This document shows, one piece after another, positions 9,428 to 17,946 of a stretch of DNA of 64,000 nt. Each line of letters starts with the position of its first letter. Positions within the stretch are counted from its first letter, which is position 1. The stretch covers positions 1,648,001 through 1,712,000 of the forward strand of contig NZ_CP026100.1 in NCBI RefSeq assembly GCF_003722335.1. Reading direction: 5' to 3'. Under the pieces are notes generated by a model that saw only the letters and a program-made list of their open reading frames with translations, searched no databases and was not told the origin of the DNA. Position numbers and translations under genes: made by a program. Source of the stretch: Caulobacter flavus. Lineage in GTDB: Bacteria > Pseudomonadota > Alphaproteobacteria > Caulobacterales > Caulobacteraceae.

Positions 9428-10405
9428 ATGTTCATCCTGATCGCGGTCCTGGGCTTCATCACCATCGCGGGGCTCGGCTTCGTGCTGACGGGCGGCGGCG
9501 AGAGCGCCGGCGCCAAGGCGACCAAGCGCGCCCAGGTGATCGTCGGCGGCGGCGAGCGCCAGGCCGCGGCGCGGGCCAAGGTCGCGGCCAACACCCCCGA
9601 CGCCCGCCGCAAGCAGATCCTCAAGACGCTTAAGGAGCAGGATCGCAGGCAGAAGAAGGCCACACTGACGATCGCCGCCCGCCTGCGCGCCGCGGGCCTG
9701 GGCGAGAACGTCAAGATGTTCTGGATCATCAGCGGCGTGCTGGGGGTGTTCGTCACCCTGATCCTGCTGGTGGCCCGCCAGATGCCGCTGGTCGCCCTGG
9801 GCGCCGGCTTCGCCGCCGGCTTCGGCCTGCCGCGCTGGGTGATCGGCTTCCTCGGCAAGCAGCGCACCAAGAAGTTCATCGACGCCTTCGCCGACGCCAT
9901 CGACATCATCGTCCGGGGCATCAAGTCGGGCCTGCCGGTTCACGACTGCCTGAAGATCATCGGCAAGGAGAGCCCCGAGCCCCTGGCCGGCGAGTTCCGC
10001 ATGCTGACCGAGAACATCGCCATGGGCATGCCGCTGGATAGCGCGCTCGAGCGGCTCTACGAGCGGATGCCCACCGCCGAGGTGCGGTTCTTCGCCATCG
10101 TGCTCAACATCCAGCAGAAGACCGGCGGCAACCTGGCCGAGGCGCTGGGCAACCTGTCGACGGTGCTGCGCTCGCGCAAGCTGATGGCCGAGAAGATCAA
10201 GGCGCTGTCGGCCGAAGCCGTGGCCTCGGCCTTCATCATCGGCTGCCTGCCGCCCGGCGTGATGATCCTGATCACCGTCATCGCCCCCGACTACATGATG
10301 ACCCTGTTCACCGACCTGCGCGGCCGCCTGATGCTGCTGGTCGCGGCGTTCTGGATGGGCATGGGGATCTTCATCATGCGCCGCATGATCAACTTCAAGT
10401 TCTAG
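9428..10405 (+). CDS. tadB: Tad inner-membrane platform protein TadB (CpaG)
   Basis: A protein of 325 aa. One N-terminal membrane helix (residues 1-22), a basic cytoplasmic stretch, two helices near residues 98-145, the T2SSF cytoplasmic domain (GIKSGLPVHDCLKII to LSTVLRSRKLMAEKI) and two C-terminal helices. This is the TadB half of the platform that CpaF acts on. It is followed after 9 bp by tadC. Confidence 0.92.
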   Translation: MFILIAVLGFITIAGLGFVLTGGGESAGAKATKRAQVIVGGGERQAAARAKVAANTPDARRKQILKTLKEQDRRQKKATLTIAARLRAAGLGENVKMFWIISGVLGVFVTLILLVARQMPLVALGAGFAAGFGLPRWVIGFLGKQRTKKFIDAFADAIDIIVRGIKSGLPVHDCLKIIGKESPEPLAGEFRMLTENIAMGMPLDSALERLYERMPTAEVRFFAIVLNIQQKTGGNLAEALGNLSTVLRSRKLMAEKIKALSAEAVASAFIIGCLPPGVMILITVIAPDYMMTLFTDLRGRLMLLVAAFWMGMGIFIMRRMINFKF

Positions 10406-10414
10406 GGGGCGCGC

Positions 10415-11401
10415 ATGGTCGAGATGCTGACGGATCCTTCGAACCTGCTGACCGGCTTCGTGGCGCTGGTGGTGTTCGCCACCATCATCACGCTGGCCGC
10501 GCCCGTGATGAGCAACAACGGGCTGGAGAGCCGGCTGAAGTCGGTGGCCAACCGCCGCGAGGAGCTGCGTCGCCGCTCGCGCGCGGCCCTGGTCCAGAAG
10601 GGCGGTACGAGCTCAAGCCTGCGCCACAGCGACGAGGGCATGTACAAGACCATCGTCGACCGGCTGCAGCTGTCGAAGCTGCTGGAGGACCCCAAGGTCG
10701 TCGACAAGCTGGCCCAGGCCGGCTTCCGCGGTCCCAAGCCGGTCTCGACCTTCTATTTCTTCCGCTTCGTGATGCCGTTCGCCTTCGCCCTGATGGCGGC
10801 GATCTACCTGTTCGGGACCAAGGGCTTCGACCTGCAGATGGTGCAGAAGCTGGCGATCTGCGTCGGGGCCCTGACCGTGGGCTATTACGCGCCCAACCTC
10901 TACATCGAGAACGCCGCCCAGAAGCGCCGCGAGTCGATCGTCGCGGCCTTCCCCGACGCGCTGGACCTGCTGCTGATCTGCGTCGAGAGCGGCATGTCGA
11001 TCGAGGCGGCGATCCAGAAGGTCAGCAACGAGGTCGGCGCCAGCTCGATGGAGCTGGCCGAGGAGCTTTCCCTGCTCACCGCCGAGCTGTCGTACCTGCC
11101 CGACCGCCGCCTGGCCTACGAGGGCCTGGCCCGCCGCACCAACCATCCGGGCATCAAGTCGGTGGCCACGGCCATGATCCAGGCCGAGCGCTACGGCACG
11201 CCGCTGGGCGCGGCCCTGCGGGTAATGGCCAAGGAAAACCGCGAGCTGCGCCTGTCGGCCGCCGAGAAGAAGGCCGCCAGCCTGCCGCCCAAGCTGACCG
11301 TGCCGATGATCGTGTTCTTCCTGCCGGTGCTGTTCATCGTCATCCTCGGCCCGGCGATCCTGAAGATCTCCGACACCATGGCCAAGAAGCCGATCGGCTG
11401 A
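10415..11401 (+). CDS. tadC: Tad inner-membrane platform protein TadC (CpaH)
   Basis: A protein of 328 aa with an N-terminal membrane helix, a basic linker, two central helices (about 105-160), a T2SSF domain with the signature DALDLLLICVESGMSIEAAIQKV, and a C-terminal helix (about 290-315). It is the paired partner of TadB in the platform and the last gene of the cpa operon. The pilus genes end here; a hairpin follows in the gap. Confidence 0.92.
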   Translation: MVEMLTDPSNLLTGFVALVVFATIITLAAPVMSNNGLESRLKSVANRREELRRRSRAALVQKGGTSSSLRHSDEGMYKTIVDRLQLSKLLEDPKVVDKLAQAGFRGPKPVSTFYFFRFVMPFAFALMAAIYLFGTKGFDLQMVQKLAICVGALTVGYYAPNLYIENAAQKRRESIVAAFPDALDLLLICVESGMSIEAAIQKVSNEVGASSMELAEELSLLTAELSYLPDRRLAYEGLARRTNHPGIKSVATAMIQAERYGTPLGAALRVMAKENRELRLSAAEKKAASLPPKLTVPMIVFFLPVLFIVILGPAILKISDTMAKKPIG

Positions 11402-11419
11402 GGTCGCCCCCGAAAAGGC

Positions 11420-11452
11420 GACCCTCGCCGGCGCAGGTTCCCGGCGAGGGTC
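11420..11452. terminator. hairpin between convergent tadC and the halogenase gene
   Basis: A perfect 12-bp stem (GACCCTCGCCGG / CCGGCGAGGGTC) with a 9-nt loop. On the minus strand it is followed by GCCTTTTC, so it is more likely a terminator for the minus-strand gene, though it may block both transcripts. Confidence 0.65.
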
Positions 11453-11467
11453 AGTCAGGGGAACGGA

Positions 11468-12982
11468 TCAGCCCGCCAGGCGCGTCTCGGGTCGGCCCAG
11501 GAAGGCGGCGTGGCTAGGCAGGCAAGCGGCCGTGCGGGCGGCGATGCGCGCAAGATCGTCCAGCCAGCCGTCGACCTGGCCGTCGGCGGCCACGGCGGTC
11601 ATCGGGTGGGCGGCGGCCGGCGTCACGCCCTGGCCCAGCAGCACCTGCACCCAGCTGCTTTCCTTGAAGAGGTCCGCGTCGCGGCTGAAGACGCGGCCGG
11701 AGCTCGCGAACAGGGCCATGCGCTCGGCCAGGGTCTCGGGAACCTCCATCGCCTTGCGGCTGGCCCAGAACGGCGTGTCCTCGCGCTCGGTGGCCTTGTA
11801 GTGCAGCACCAGGAAGTCGCGGATGCGGGCGTATTCGTCGGCGGTCTGACGGTTGAATTCGCCGGCCAGCAGCGGGTCGAAACCCTTGTCCGGGAACAGC
11901 GCCAGCAGCCGCGCCAGCCCCGACTGCACCAGGTGGATGCTGGTCGATTCCAGCGGCTCCATGAAGCCGGCGGCCAGGCCCAGGGCCACGACGTTGCGGT
12001 TCCAGCTCTGCTTGCGGCGGCCGGTGACGAAGGTCAGCAGGCGTGGCTCGGCCAGGGCCTCGCCTTCCAGGTTGTCCATCAGCGTGCGGACGGCGGCGTC
12101 CTTGTCGGTCCAGGCGCTGGAGAACACGTGGCCGTTGCCGGTGCGGTGCTGCAAGGGGATGCGCCACTGCCAGCCGGCGTCGCGGGCCCAGGCGCGGGTG
12201 TAGGGAACCGGCGGGGCGGCGTCGCGGCTGGGAACGGCCCAGGCGCTGTCCATCGGCAGCCACGCGCGCCAGTCCTCGTAGCCCGACCGCAGCGCCTCCT
12301 CGATCAGCAGGCCCCTGAAGCCCGAGCAGTCGACGAAGAGCTCGCCCTCGACGCGGCGCTCGCCCTCCAGCGTCACGGCGCGCAGGAAGCCAGTGTCGCC
12401 GTCCTGGTCGACGCCGACGATGCGGCCCTCGATGCGCGTGACGCCTCGGGCCTCGGCATGGGCGCGCAGGTGATGGGCGTAGAGGGCGGCGTCGAAATGA
12501 TAGGCCCAGGTCAGCGGTTCGGCGCCCGACTGGGCGGGATCGGGCGGCGTGCGGCCGAAACGCCCGGCGCGGGCGGCCAGGGCGTTGGCCGACCAGGCCC
12601 AGAAGTCGTCGCCAGCCGTTCCGCGCCGGCAGGCGTCCAGCCAGTAGTGGTGGAAGGGCGTGGTTCCCAGAGGGCGGCCGACGGGGCCGAAGGCGTGCAT
12701 GTAGCGGTGGCCCGGGCGCAGCCAGTCGACGAACTCGATGCCCAGCTTGATCGTGCCCTCGGTCGCCCGCAGGAAGGCGTCCTCGTCCAGGCCCACGAAG
12801 GCGTTGAAGTTGCGCAGCTGCGGGATCGAGGCCTCGCCGACCCCGACCGTGCCGATCGCCTCGGACTCCACCAGGCTGATCGCGACGCCGGGGCCAAGAG
12901 CCCTGGCCAGCATGGCCGCGCTCATCCAGCCGGCCGTGCCGCCGCCGACGATGACGATCCTGCCGATGCGGTTGTCCGCCAT
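11468..12982 (-). CDS. flavin-dependent tryptophan halogenase family protein
   Basis: A protein of 504 aa. The FAD motif is GGGTAGWM (residues 13-20). The family lysine is K79 (GTIKLG), the same number as the catalytic Lys of PrnA. The halogenase motif WxWxIP is W271-Q-W273-R-I275-P276, and FMEPLESTSIH (E345) matches the PrnA Glu region. All hallmark residues are therefore present. The enzyme would use reduced flavin, halide and O2. In Caulobacterales such genes often sit next to sugar-specific TonB receptors, as here (74 bp after malA), and their true substrate is unknown. It probably shares regulation with the receptor but lies beyond that gene's terminator. Confidence 0.9.
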   Translation of the reverse strand: MADNRIGRIVIVGGGTAGWMSAAMLARALGPGVAISLVESEAIGTVGVGEASIPQLRNFNAFVGLDEDAFLRATEGTIKLGIEFVDWLRPGHRYMHAFGPVGRPLGTTPFHHYWLDACRRGTAGDDFWAWSANALAARAGRFGRTPPDPAQSGAEPLTWAYHFDAALYAHHLRAHAEARGVTRIEGRIVGVDQDGDTGFLRAVTLEGERRVEGELFVDCSGFRGLLIEEALRSGYEDWRAWLPMDSAWAVPSRDAAPPVPYTRAWARDAGWQWRIPLQHRTGNGHVFSSAWTDKDAAVRTLMDNLEGEALAEPRLLTFVTGRRKQSWNRNVVALGLAAGFMEPLESTSIHLVQSGLARLLALFPDKGFDPLLAGEFNRQTADEYARIRDFLVLHYKATEREDTPFWASRKAMEVPETLAERMALFASSGRVFSRDADLFKESSWVQVLLGQGVTPAAAHPMTAVAADGQVDGWLDDLARIAARTAACLPSHAAFLGRPETRLAG

Positions 12983-13012
12983 GGCGTGCGTCCTTCTCTC
13001 CCTACAGAAAGC

Positions 13013-13042
13013 AAAAAGCCCCGCCGGCGGACCGGCGGGGCT
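13013..13042 (-). terminator. intrinsic terminator after the TonB-dependent receptor
   Basis: On the minus strand an 11-bp stem (AGCCCCGCCGG / CCGGCGGGGCT) with a 4-nt loop is followed by five T (13013-13017). It lies just after the receptor stop, so the halogenase gene is either read through at low level or has its own promoter. Confidence 0.88.
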
Positions 13043-13055
13043 CTTCGGGGCGGGC

Positions 13056-15812
13056 CTAGAACTTGTAGGCGACGCCGAACATGTAGGTGGTGCCGTACTT
13101 CTGGTAGTCGATGGTCCGGCGCTTATCGCCGTTCTCGTAGGTCTTGAACGGCTCGTCGGTGATGTTGTTGGCCTGCAGCATCAGCGACAGACCCTCGAAG
13201 CGGCCCTCGCGGAACTCGTAGCCGATCTGGGCGTCGAGCACCGACTCGGCTCCCACCGTGCGGTAGATACGGGCAGCCGACAGGCCGGCGACCTCGCCCA
13301 GGAACTTGCCGCGATAGCGGTTGCTGATCCGGGCGTTGAAGCCGTTGTTCTCGTAGTAGAACGTGGTGTTGACCACCTTCTTCGACAGGCCGGGCATGTC
13401 GATCGGGTCCATGTCGTCCTCAAGCTTCACTTCGCTGTCGGTCAGCGAGGCGCTGAACTGCAGGCCGAAGTGGCGCAGGGGCTCCCACAGCAGGTCGCCC
13501 TGCAGCGAGGTCGAGAACTCGACGCCGCGGATGTAGCCGCCCTTGCCGTTGTCGGGACCGGTGACCAGGCCGACCGTGGTGCCCAGCTGCTGCTGCTGGG
13601 TGGGGGTCAGCAGGTAGGTGAAGGCCGCGAAGTCCTTGTAGCTCGAGGAGTTCGAGTTCACGTAGTTCGACAGCTTCTTGTAGTAGGCGGCCACCGAGAC
13701 GTAGGCCGAGCGGCCGAAGTACTTCTCCAGCGAGACGTCGATGCCGTCCGAGATATACGGGCGCAGGCGCGGGTTGCCGCCGTTGGCGCTGAAGTACGAC
13801 TGGCTCGGGTTGGTCGAGGTCAGATAGGCCGGGTTCTGGTTGAACGACTGGCTGGCGCGCAGTTCGTCCATCCGGGCGCGGGCCAGGGTGCGGGCCAGGC
13901 CGACGCGCAGCAGGGTCTCGTTGCTGAGGTCGAAGGTCAGGTTCAGGCTCGGCAGGACGTAGGTGTACTTGTCGCCGTCGTCGGTCGACATCGGGTTGGC
14001 GACGTCGTTCGGGTTGACGGCCACGCCGGTCGAGAACTGGTCGGTGTGGACGACCTGCAGGCCGGCGTTGCCCTTGACCGGGATCGAGCCCAGCGTGCTG
14101 TCGATGCCGAACTTGGCGTAGGCCAGGTGGACCTCTTCGCGCACCGACCAGTTGCGGGTCTGCACGGCGGGGTTCTGGTCGGCGATCAGGGTGTAGACGC
14201 CGTTGTTCAGCAGATACATCGGGTCATAGGCCAGCATGCTCTTGATGCCGATCATGTCGAGGCTGACCGTGCCGATGATCGCCGCGGCCGGGATGGCCCG
14301 GCTGGTCGGCGCGCCGTCGGCGATGCGGCCGCCGAACGTCAGGAAGCTTTCGTGCACTTCCTTGGACTTCTCGCGCAGGCTGCCGTTGTAGGCGATCTCG
14401 ACGCTGCTGATCGGGCCCCAGGACAGATCGCGCTTGGCGGCCAGCTTGATGGCCTTCAGTTCGTCCTCGATCTCCGGGGTGTTGTAGAAGCCGGCCTGGG
14501 TCAGCGCCCCGCCGGCCGCGCCCGCGCCCCAGCCCTGCGGGTCGGTCAGCACGATCTGGTTGGGGTTGGCGTAGTCCAGCGTCGAGCTGAACATGGTGCC
14601 GGCGCCGGGCGTGGTGGTGAAGCTCAGGGTGTCGGTCGCGCCGACGCCGCTGGGGCCGGTGCCCGAATAGGACTCGAAGATCACGTCCTTGCGCTCGGCG
14701 TGCGACCAGGAGAGGTCGGCGATCGCCGTCCAGCCGTTGTCGAACGTGTAGGCGGTGTTCCAGCCCAGCGAGGCCAGCTTGGCGTTGCGGGTGTTGAGGT
14801 CGTTGCGCATCACGCCCTTGACCCCGGTGTAGGCGCCCGAGGTCACGAAGCCGTCGGTGACGGTGTAGCCCGGCTGCAGCGTGGCCGAGCTCCAGTAGAG
14901 CGGCAACTCGATGCCGCGCAGGATCTGCTTTTCCTTGAACTCGGAATAGTAGGCGTCGAGCGAGGTGTGGAACTTGTCGTTCGGCTTGTACTCGAGCACG
15001 CCGATCACGCCGGTGCGCTTGAGGTTGTTCGACTGGTTGTAGGGCTTGGCGCCGCCGATCACCAGGTCGTTGGCCGCGCCGGTGGTGGGGTAGCCCCAGG
15101 CGTTGAAGCGGCGGCTCTGCGTGGGCGAGGAGATGTGCGAGACCGAAACGGCCACGCCGACGGTGTCGTCGGCGAACTGGTCGACGAAGGTGGCGCTGAA
15201 GCGGCCGCCCTTGTCCTTGGCGTCGGGGTTCAGCTTCTTTTCGCCGTTCATCTCGTAGCGGGCGTTGGCCGAGATGACCGTCTTGCCGTAGTCGAGCGGG
15301 CGGATCGTGCGCAGGTCGACGGTGGCGGCCAGGCCTTGGCCGATGACGCCGGCGTCCGGCGTCTTGTAGACGACCACGCCGCTGAGGATTTCCGACGGAT
15401 ACTGGTCGAACTCGACGCCGCGGTTGTCGCCGGTCGAGACCTGCTCGCGGCCGTTCAGCAGCACGGTGTTGAAGTCGGGGCCCAGGCCCCGGACCGAGAT
15501 CTGCTGGGCGCGGCCGTCGAGGCGCTGGGCGGTCAGGCCGGGCAGGCGGGCCAGGGATTCGGCGATCGAGGTGTCGGGCAGCTTGCCGATGTCTTCGGCC
15601 GAGACCGTCTCGACGATCGAGCTCGAGGCCTTCTTCAGGGCGATCGAGTTCTCGATCGAGGCCCGGATGCCGGTGACGGTGATTTCCTCGACGGTGGTGT
15701 CCTGCACCGGAGCGGCGGCGTCCTGCGCCTGGGCCGCGCCCGCCGTGACCAGCAGCGCCAGGCCCGTACCGCCCATCAGCGCCGCGCGGCGCAGTTTGAA
15801 TCGGATATCCAT
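13056..15812 (-). CDS. malA: TonB-dependent receptor for malto-oligosaccharides (MalA-like)
   Basis: A protein of 918 aa with a signal peptide (cleavage near AQAQ, residue 29) and TonB-box-like EEITVTGIRAS. The plug domain follows (EDIGKLPDTSIAESLARLPG, then QISVRGLGPDFNTVLLNG), and a long beta-barrel ends in an aromatic residue (VAYKF). It is the outer-membrane, energised uptake channel. The malto-oligosaccharide substrate is inferred from the divergent amylase and the rest of the locus, which matches the gene neighbourhood of Caulobacter malA. Palindromic TTGC/GCAA sites lie just upstream. Confidence 0.88.
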   Translation of the reverse strand: MDIRFKLRRAALMGGTGLALLVTAGAAQAQDAAAPVQDTTVEEITVTGIRASIENSIALKKASSSIVETVSAEDIGKLPDTSIAESLARLPGLTAQRLDGRAQQISVRGLGPDFNTVLLNGREQVSTGDNRGVEFDQYPSEILSGVVVYKTPDAGVIGQGLAATVDLRTIRPLDYGKTVISANARYEMNGEKKLNPDAKDKGGRFSATFVDQFADDTVGVAVSVSHISSPTQSRRFNAWGYPTTGAANDLVIGGAKPYNQSNNLKRTGVIGVLEYKPNDKFHTSLDAYYSEFKEKQILRGIELPLYWSSATLQPGYTVTDGFVTSGAYTGVKGVMRNDLNTRNAKLASLGWNTAYTFDNGWTAIADLSWSHAERKDVIFESYSGTGPSGVGATDTLSFTTTPGAGTMFSSTLDYANPNQIVLTDPQGWGAGAAGGALTQAGFYNTPEIEDELKAIKLAAKRDLSWGPISSVEIAYNGSLREKSKEVHESFLTFGGRIADGAPTSRAIPAAAIIGTVSLDMIGIKSMLAYDPMYLLNNGVYTLIADQNPAVQTRNWSVREEVHLAYAKFGIDSTLGSIPVKGNAGLQVVHTDQFSTGVAVNPNDVANPMSTDDGDKYTYVLPSLNLTFDLSNETLLRVGLARTLARARMDELRASQSFNQNPAYLTSTNPSQSYFSANGGNPRLRPYISDGIDVSLEKYFGRSAYVSVAAYYKKLSNYVNSNSSSYKDFAAFTYLLTPTQQQQLGTTVGLVTGPDNGKGGYIRGVEFSTSLQGDLLWEPLRHFGLQFSASLTDSEVKLEDDMDPIDMPGLSKKVVNTTFYYENNGFNARISNRYRGKFLGEVAGLSAARIYRTVGAESVLDAQIGYEFREGRFEGLSLMLQANNITDEPFKTYENGDKRRTIDYQKYGTTYMFGVAYKF

Positions 15813-15857
15813 GATCCTCCCTCCCTAAGTCGGTCCGCGCGGTTCCGCCGCGCTGGC

Positions 15858-15895
15858 TTGCGCAAATTACTGCAAATGACTTGCGGCTTTTGCAA
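15858..15895. promoter_or_regulatory. cluster of TTGC/GCAA operator-like repeats before the receptor gene
   Basis: TTGCGCAA (15858-15865), GCAA-N5-TTGC (15872-15884) and TTGC-N7-GCAA (15881-15895) lie 46-83 bp upstream of the receptor start. The half-sites match those before the amylase, LacI/GH97 and transporter genes and look like LacI-family operators. Confidence 0.6.
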
Positions 15896-16031
15896 CTGAA
15901 AAATGGACGGATTGTCATGTTCCGTGACGTCAGTTCGCCGTATAGCCATGATTCATTGGGTTTTTGCGGCCTTTTCGCCACAGTGCGGCGTGGCTGTCGG
16001 GCCGGATCGCGCGGCGAATGGATTGACAGCC

Positions 16032-16047
16032 TGCAAACGGCTTTGCA
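16032..16047. promoter_or_regulatory. palindromic operator before the amylase gene
   Basis: TGCAAA-CGGC-TTTGCA has perfect 6-bp arms, 70 bp before the amylase start. A further TGCAAAAT follows at 16054. The divergent gap 15813-16116 (304 bp) thus holds operator-like sites at both ends; no other gene is seen in it. Confidence 0.65.
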
Positions 16048-16116
16048 AATCTATGCAAAATTGATCTGGCGGCGAAACCGCCGATGATCGACACGCTAGG
16101 GATGGAGGGGCAGGGG

Positions 16117-17946
16117 ATGGACACCCGCAATCGGTGGGGGCGGCTAGCGGCCGCGCTCGGCTGCGCCGGCATGGCGCTGACCGCCGCGCCGGCCCTTTCG
16201 GCCCAGCCCGCGACATCCTTCCGCGACCGGCTTCCTCAGGACGAGGTGATCTACTTCGTGCTGGCCGACCGCTTCGCCAACGGCGATCCGTCCAACGATC
16301 GCGGCGGCCTTTCCGGCGATCGCCTGGCCACCGGCTACGACCCGGCCGACAAGGGCTTCTTCCACGGCGGCGACTTCAAGGGGCTGACCGGCAAGCTCGA
16401 CTACGTGCAGGGCCTGGGCGCGACGGCGATCTGGCTGGCGCCGATCTTCGTCAACAAGCCGGTGCAGGGCCCCAAGGGCCAGGAAAGCGCCGCCTATCAC
16501 GGCTACTGGATCACCGACTTCACCGACGTCGACCCGCACCTGGGAACGAAGGCCGACTTCAAGGCCCTGGTCGACGCCGCCCATGCGCGGGGGATGAAGG
16601 TCTATCTCGACATCGTCATCAACCACACGGCCGACGTCATCAAGCTGAAGGAGTGCGAGGGCCGCCGCTGCGAGTACCGGAGCAAGGCCGACTATCCGGT
16701 CAGCCGGCGCGGCGGCGTGTCGGGGGCGGCGATCAACGCCGGTTTCGCCGGCGACGCCGACGGCTCGGAAGCCAATTTCGCGAAGCTGACCCGGCCCGAC
16801 TTCGCCTACACGCCGTATGTCCCGGCGGCCGAGGCCAGGGTCAAGAAGCCCGACTGGCTGAACGACCCGATCTGGTATCATAACCGCGGCGAGAGCGACT
16901 TCGTCGGCGAGAGCTCGCTCTATGGCGACTTCGCCGGGCTCGACGACCTCTACACCGAGCATCCGCGCGTCGTTCAGGGCTTCATCGACATCTACGGCCA
17001 GTGGATCGACGAGTTCGGGATCGACGGCTTCCGCGTCGACACCGCCCGTCACGTGAACCCGGAGTTCTGGCAGGCCTTCGTGCCGGCCATGCAGGCGCGG
17101 GCCAAGGCGCGGGGCATTCCCAACTTCCACATCTTCGCCGAGGTCGCCGACCCGGATCCGGTGGCCCTGGCCCGCTCGACCGTCGTCGACGGCTTTCCGG
17201 CCGCGCTGGACTTCGCCTTCCAGAAGGCGGTGACCGAGGTCGTCGCGGGCAAGGCGGGGACCGATCGCTTCGCCGCGCTCTACGCCGCCGACGCCCTCTA
17301 TCGCGGCGGCGAGGCGGGCGGGCCGCAGATTCCGACCTTCCTGGGCAACCACGACATGGGGCGTTTCGGTCGCCGGCTGGTGAAGGGTCTGCCTGACGCC
17401 TCCGACGCCGAGCTCGTCCAGCGCAACGTGCTCGCCCACGCCATGCTGATGTTCCTGCGCGGCGCCCCGACCCTCTACTATGGCGACGAGCAGGGCTTCA
17501 CCGGCGACGGCGACGACAAGGACGCTCGCGAGGACATGTTCGCCAGCCAGGTCGCGGTCTACAACGACAATCGCCTGATCGGCGGCAAGGGCGGTTCGGC
17601 CGATCGCTACGATGCGACCGCGCCGCTCTATCGCGCGGTTTCCGGCATGGCCAAGGTCCGCGCGGCCGAGCCCGCCCTGCGCTCCGGTCGCCAGCTCGTG
17701 CGCGCCGCCGGCGACAAGCCCGGCCTGCTGGCCGTCTCCCGCATCCTCCAGGGCCGCGAGGTCCTGGTCCTGTTCAACACCGGCGCGGCGCCGGTGGACG
17801 CCCACGTCGAGGTCGAGACGACCTCGGCGGTCTGGCGCTCGGCCGTGGGCGCCTGCGCCCCGGCCGCGACGGCGCCCGGCAGCTATCGCGTGACCATCGC
17901 GCCGCTCGACTACAAGATCTGCGTCTCGGAGGGCGCGCACCAGTGA
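16117..17946 (+). CDS. exported alpha-amylase (GH13)
   Basis: The ATG at 16117 follows a GGAGGGG stretch and gives 609 aa with a signal peptide ending ALSAQPA (about residue 30). An in-frame ATG at 16084 is less likely. GH13 motifs: IVINHT (region I), GFRVDTARH with nucleophile D308, FAEVAD with acid/base E342, and FLGNHD with D413. The YFVLADRFANGDPSND start is typical of extracellular or periplasmic cyclomaltodextrinase/amylase-type enzymes. It would break alpha-1,4-glucans outside the cytoplasm into pieces for the receptor or transporter. It overlaps the next gene by 4 bp (GTGA). Confidence 0.92.
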   Translation: MDTRNRWGRLAAALGCAGMALTAAPALSAQPATSFRDRLPQDEVIYFVLADRFANGDPSNDRGGLSGDRLATGYDPADKGFFHGGDFKGLTGKLDYVQGLGATAIWLAPIFVNKPVQGPKGQESAAYHGYWITDFTDVDPHLGTKADFKALVDAAHARGMKVYLDIVINHTADVIKLKECEGRRCEYRSKADYPVSRRGGVSGAAINAGFAGDADGSEANFAKLTRPDFAYTPYVPAAEARVKKPDWLNDPIWYHNRGESDFVGESSLYGDFAGLDDLYTEHPRVVQGFIDIYGQWIDEFGIDGFRVDTARHVNPEFWQAFVPAMQARAKARGIPNFHIFAEVADPDPVALARSTVVDGFPAALDFAFQKAVTEVVAGKAGTDRFAALYAADALYRGGEAGGPQIPTFLGNHDMGRFGRRLVKGLPDASDAELVQRNVLAHAMLMFLRGAPTLYYGDEQGFTGDGDDKDAREDMFASQVAVYNDNRLIGGKGGSADRYDATAPLYRAVSGMAKVRAAEPALRSGRQLVRAAGDKPGLLAVSRILQGREVLVLFNTGAAPVDAHVEVETTSAVWRSAVGACAPAATAPGSYRVTIAPLDYKICVSEGAHQ

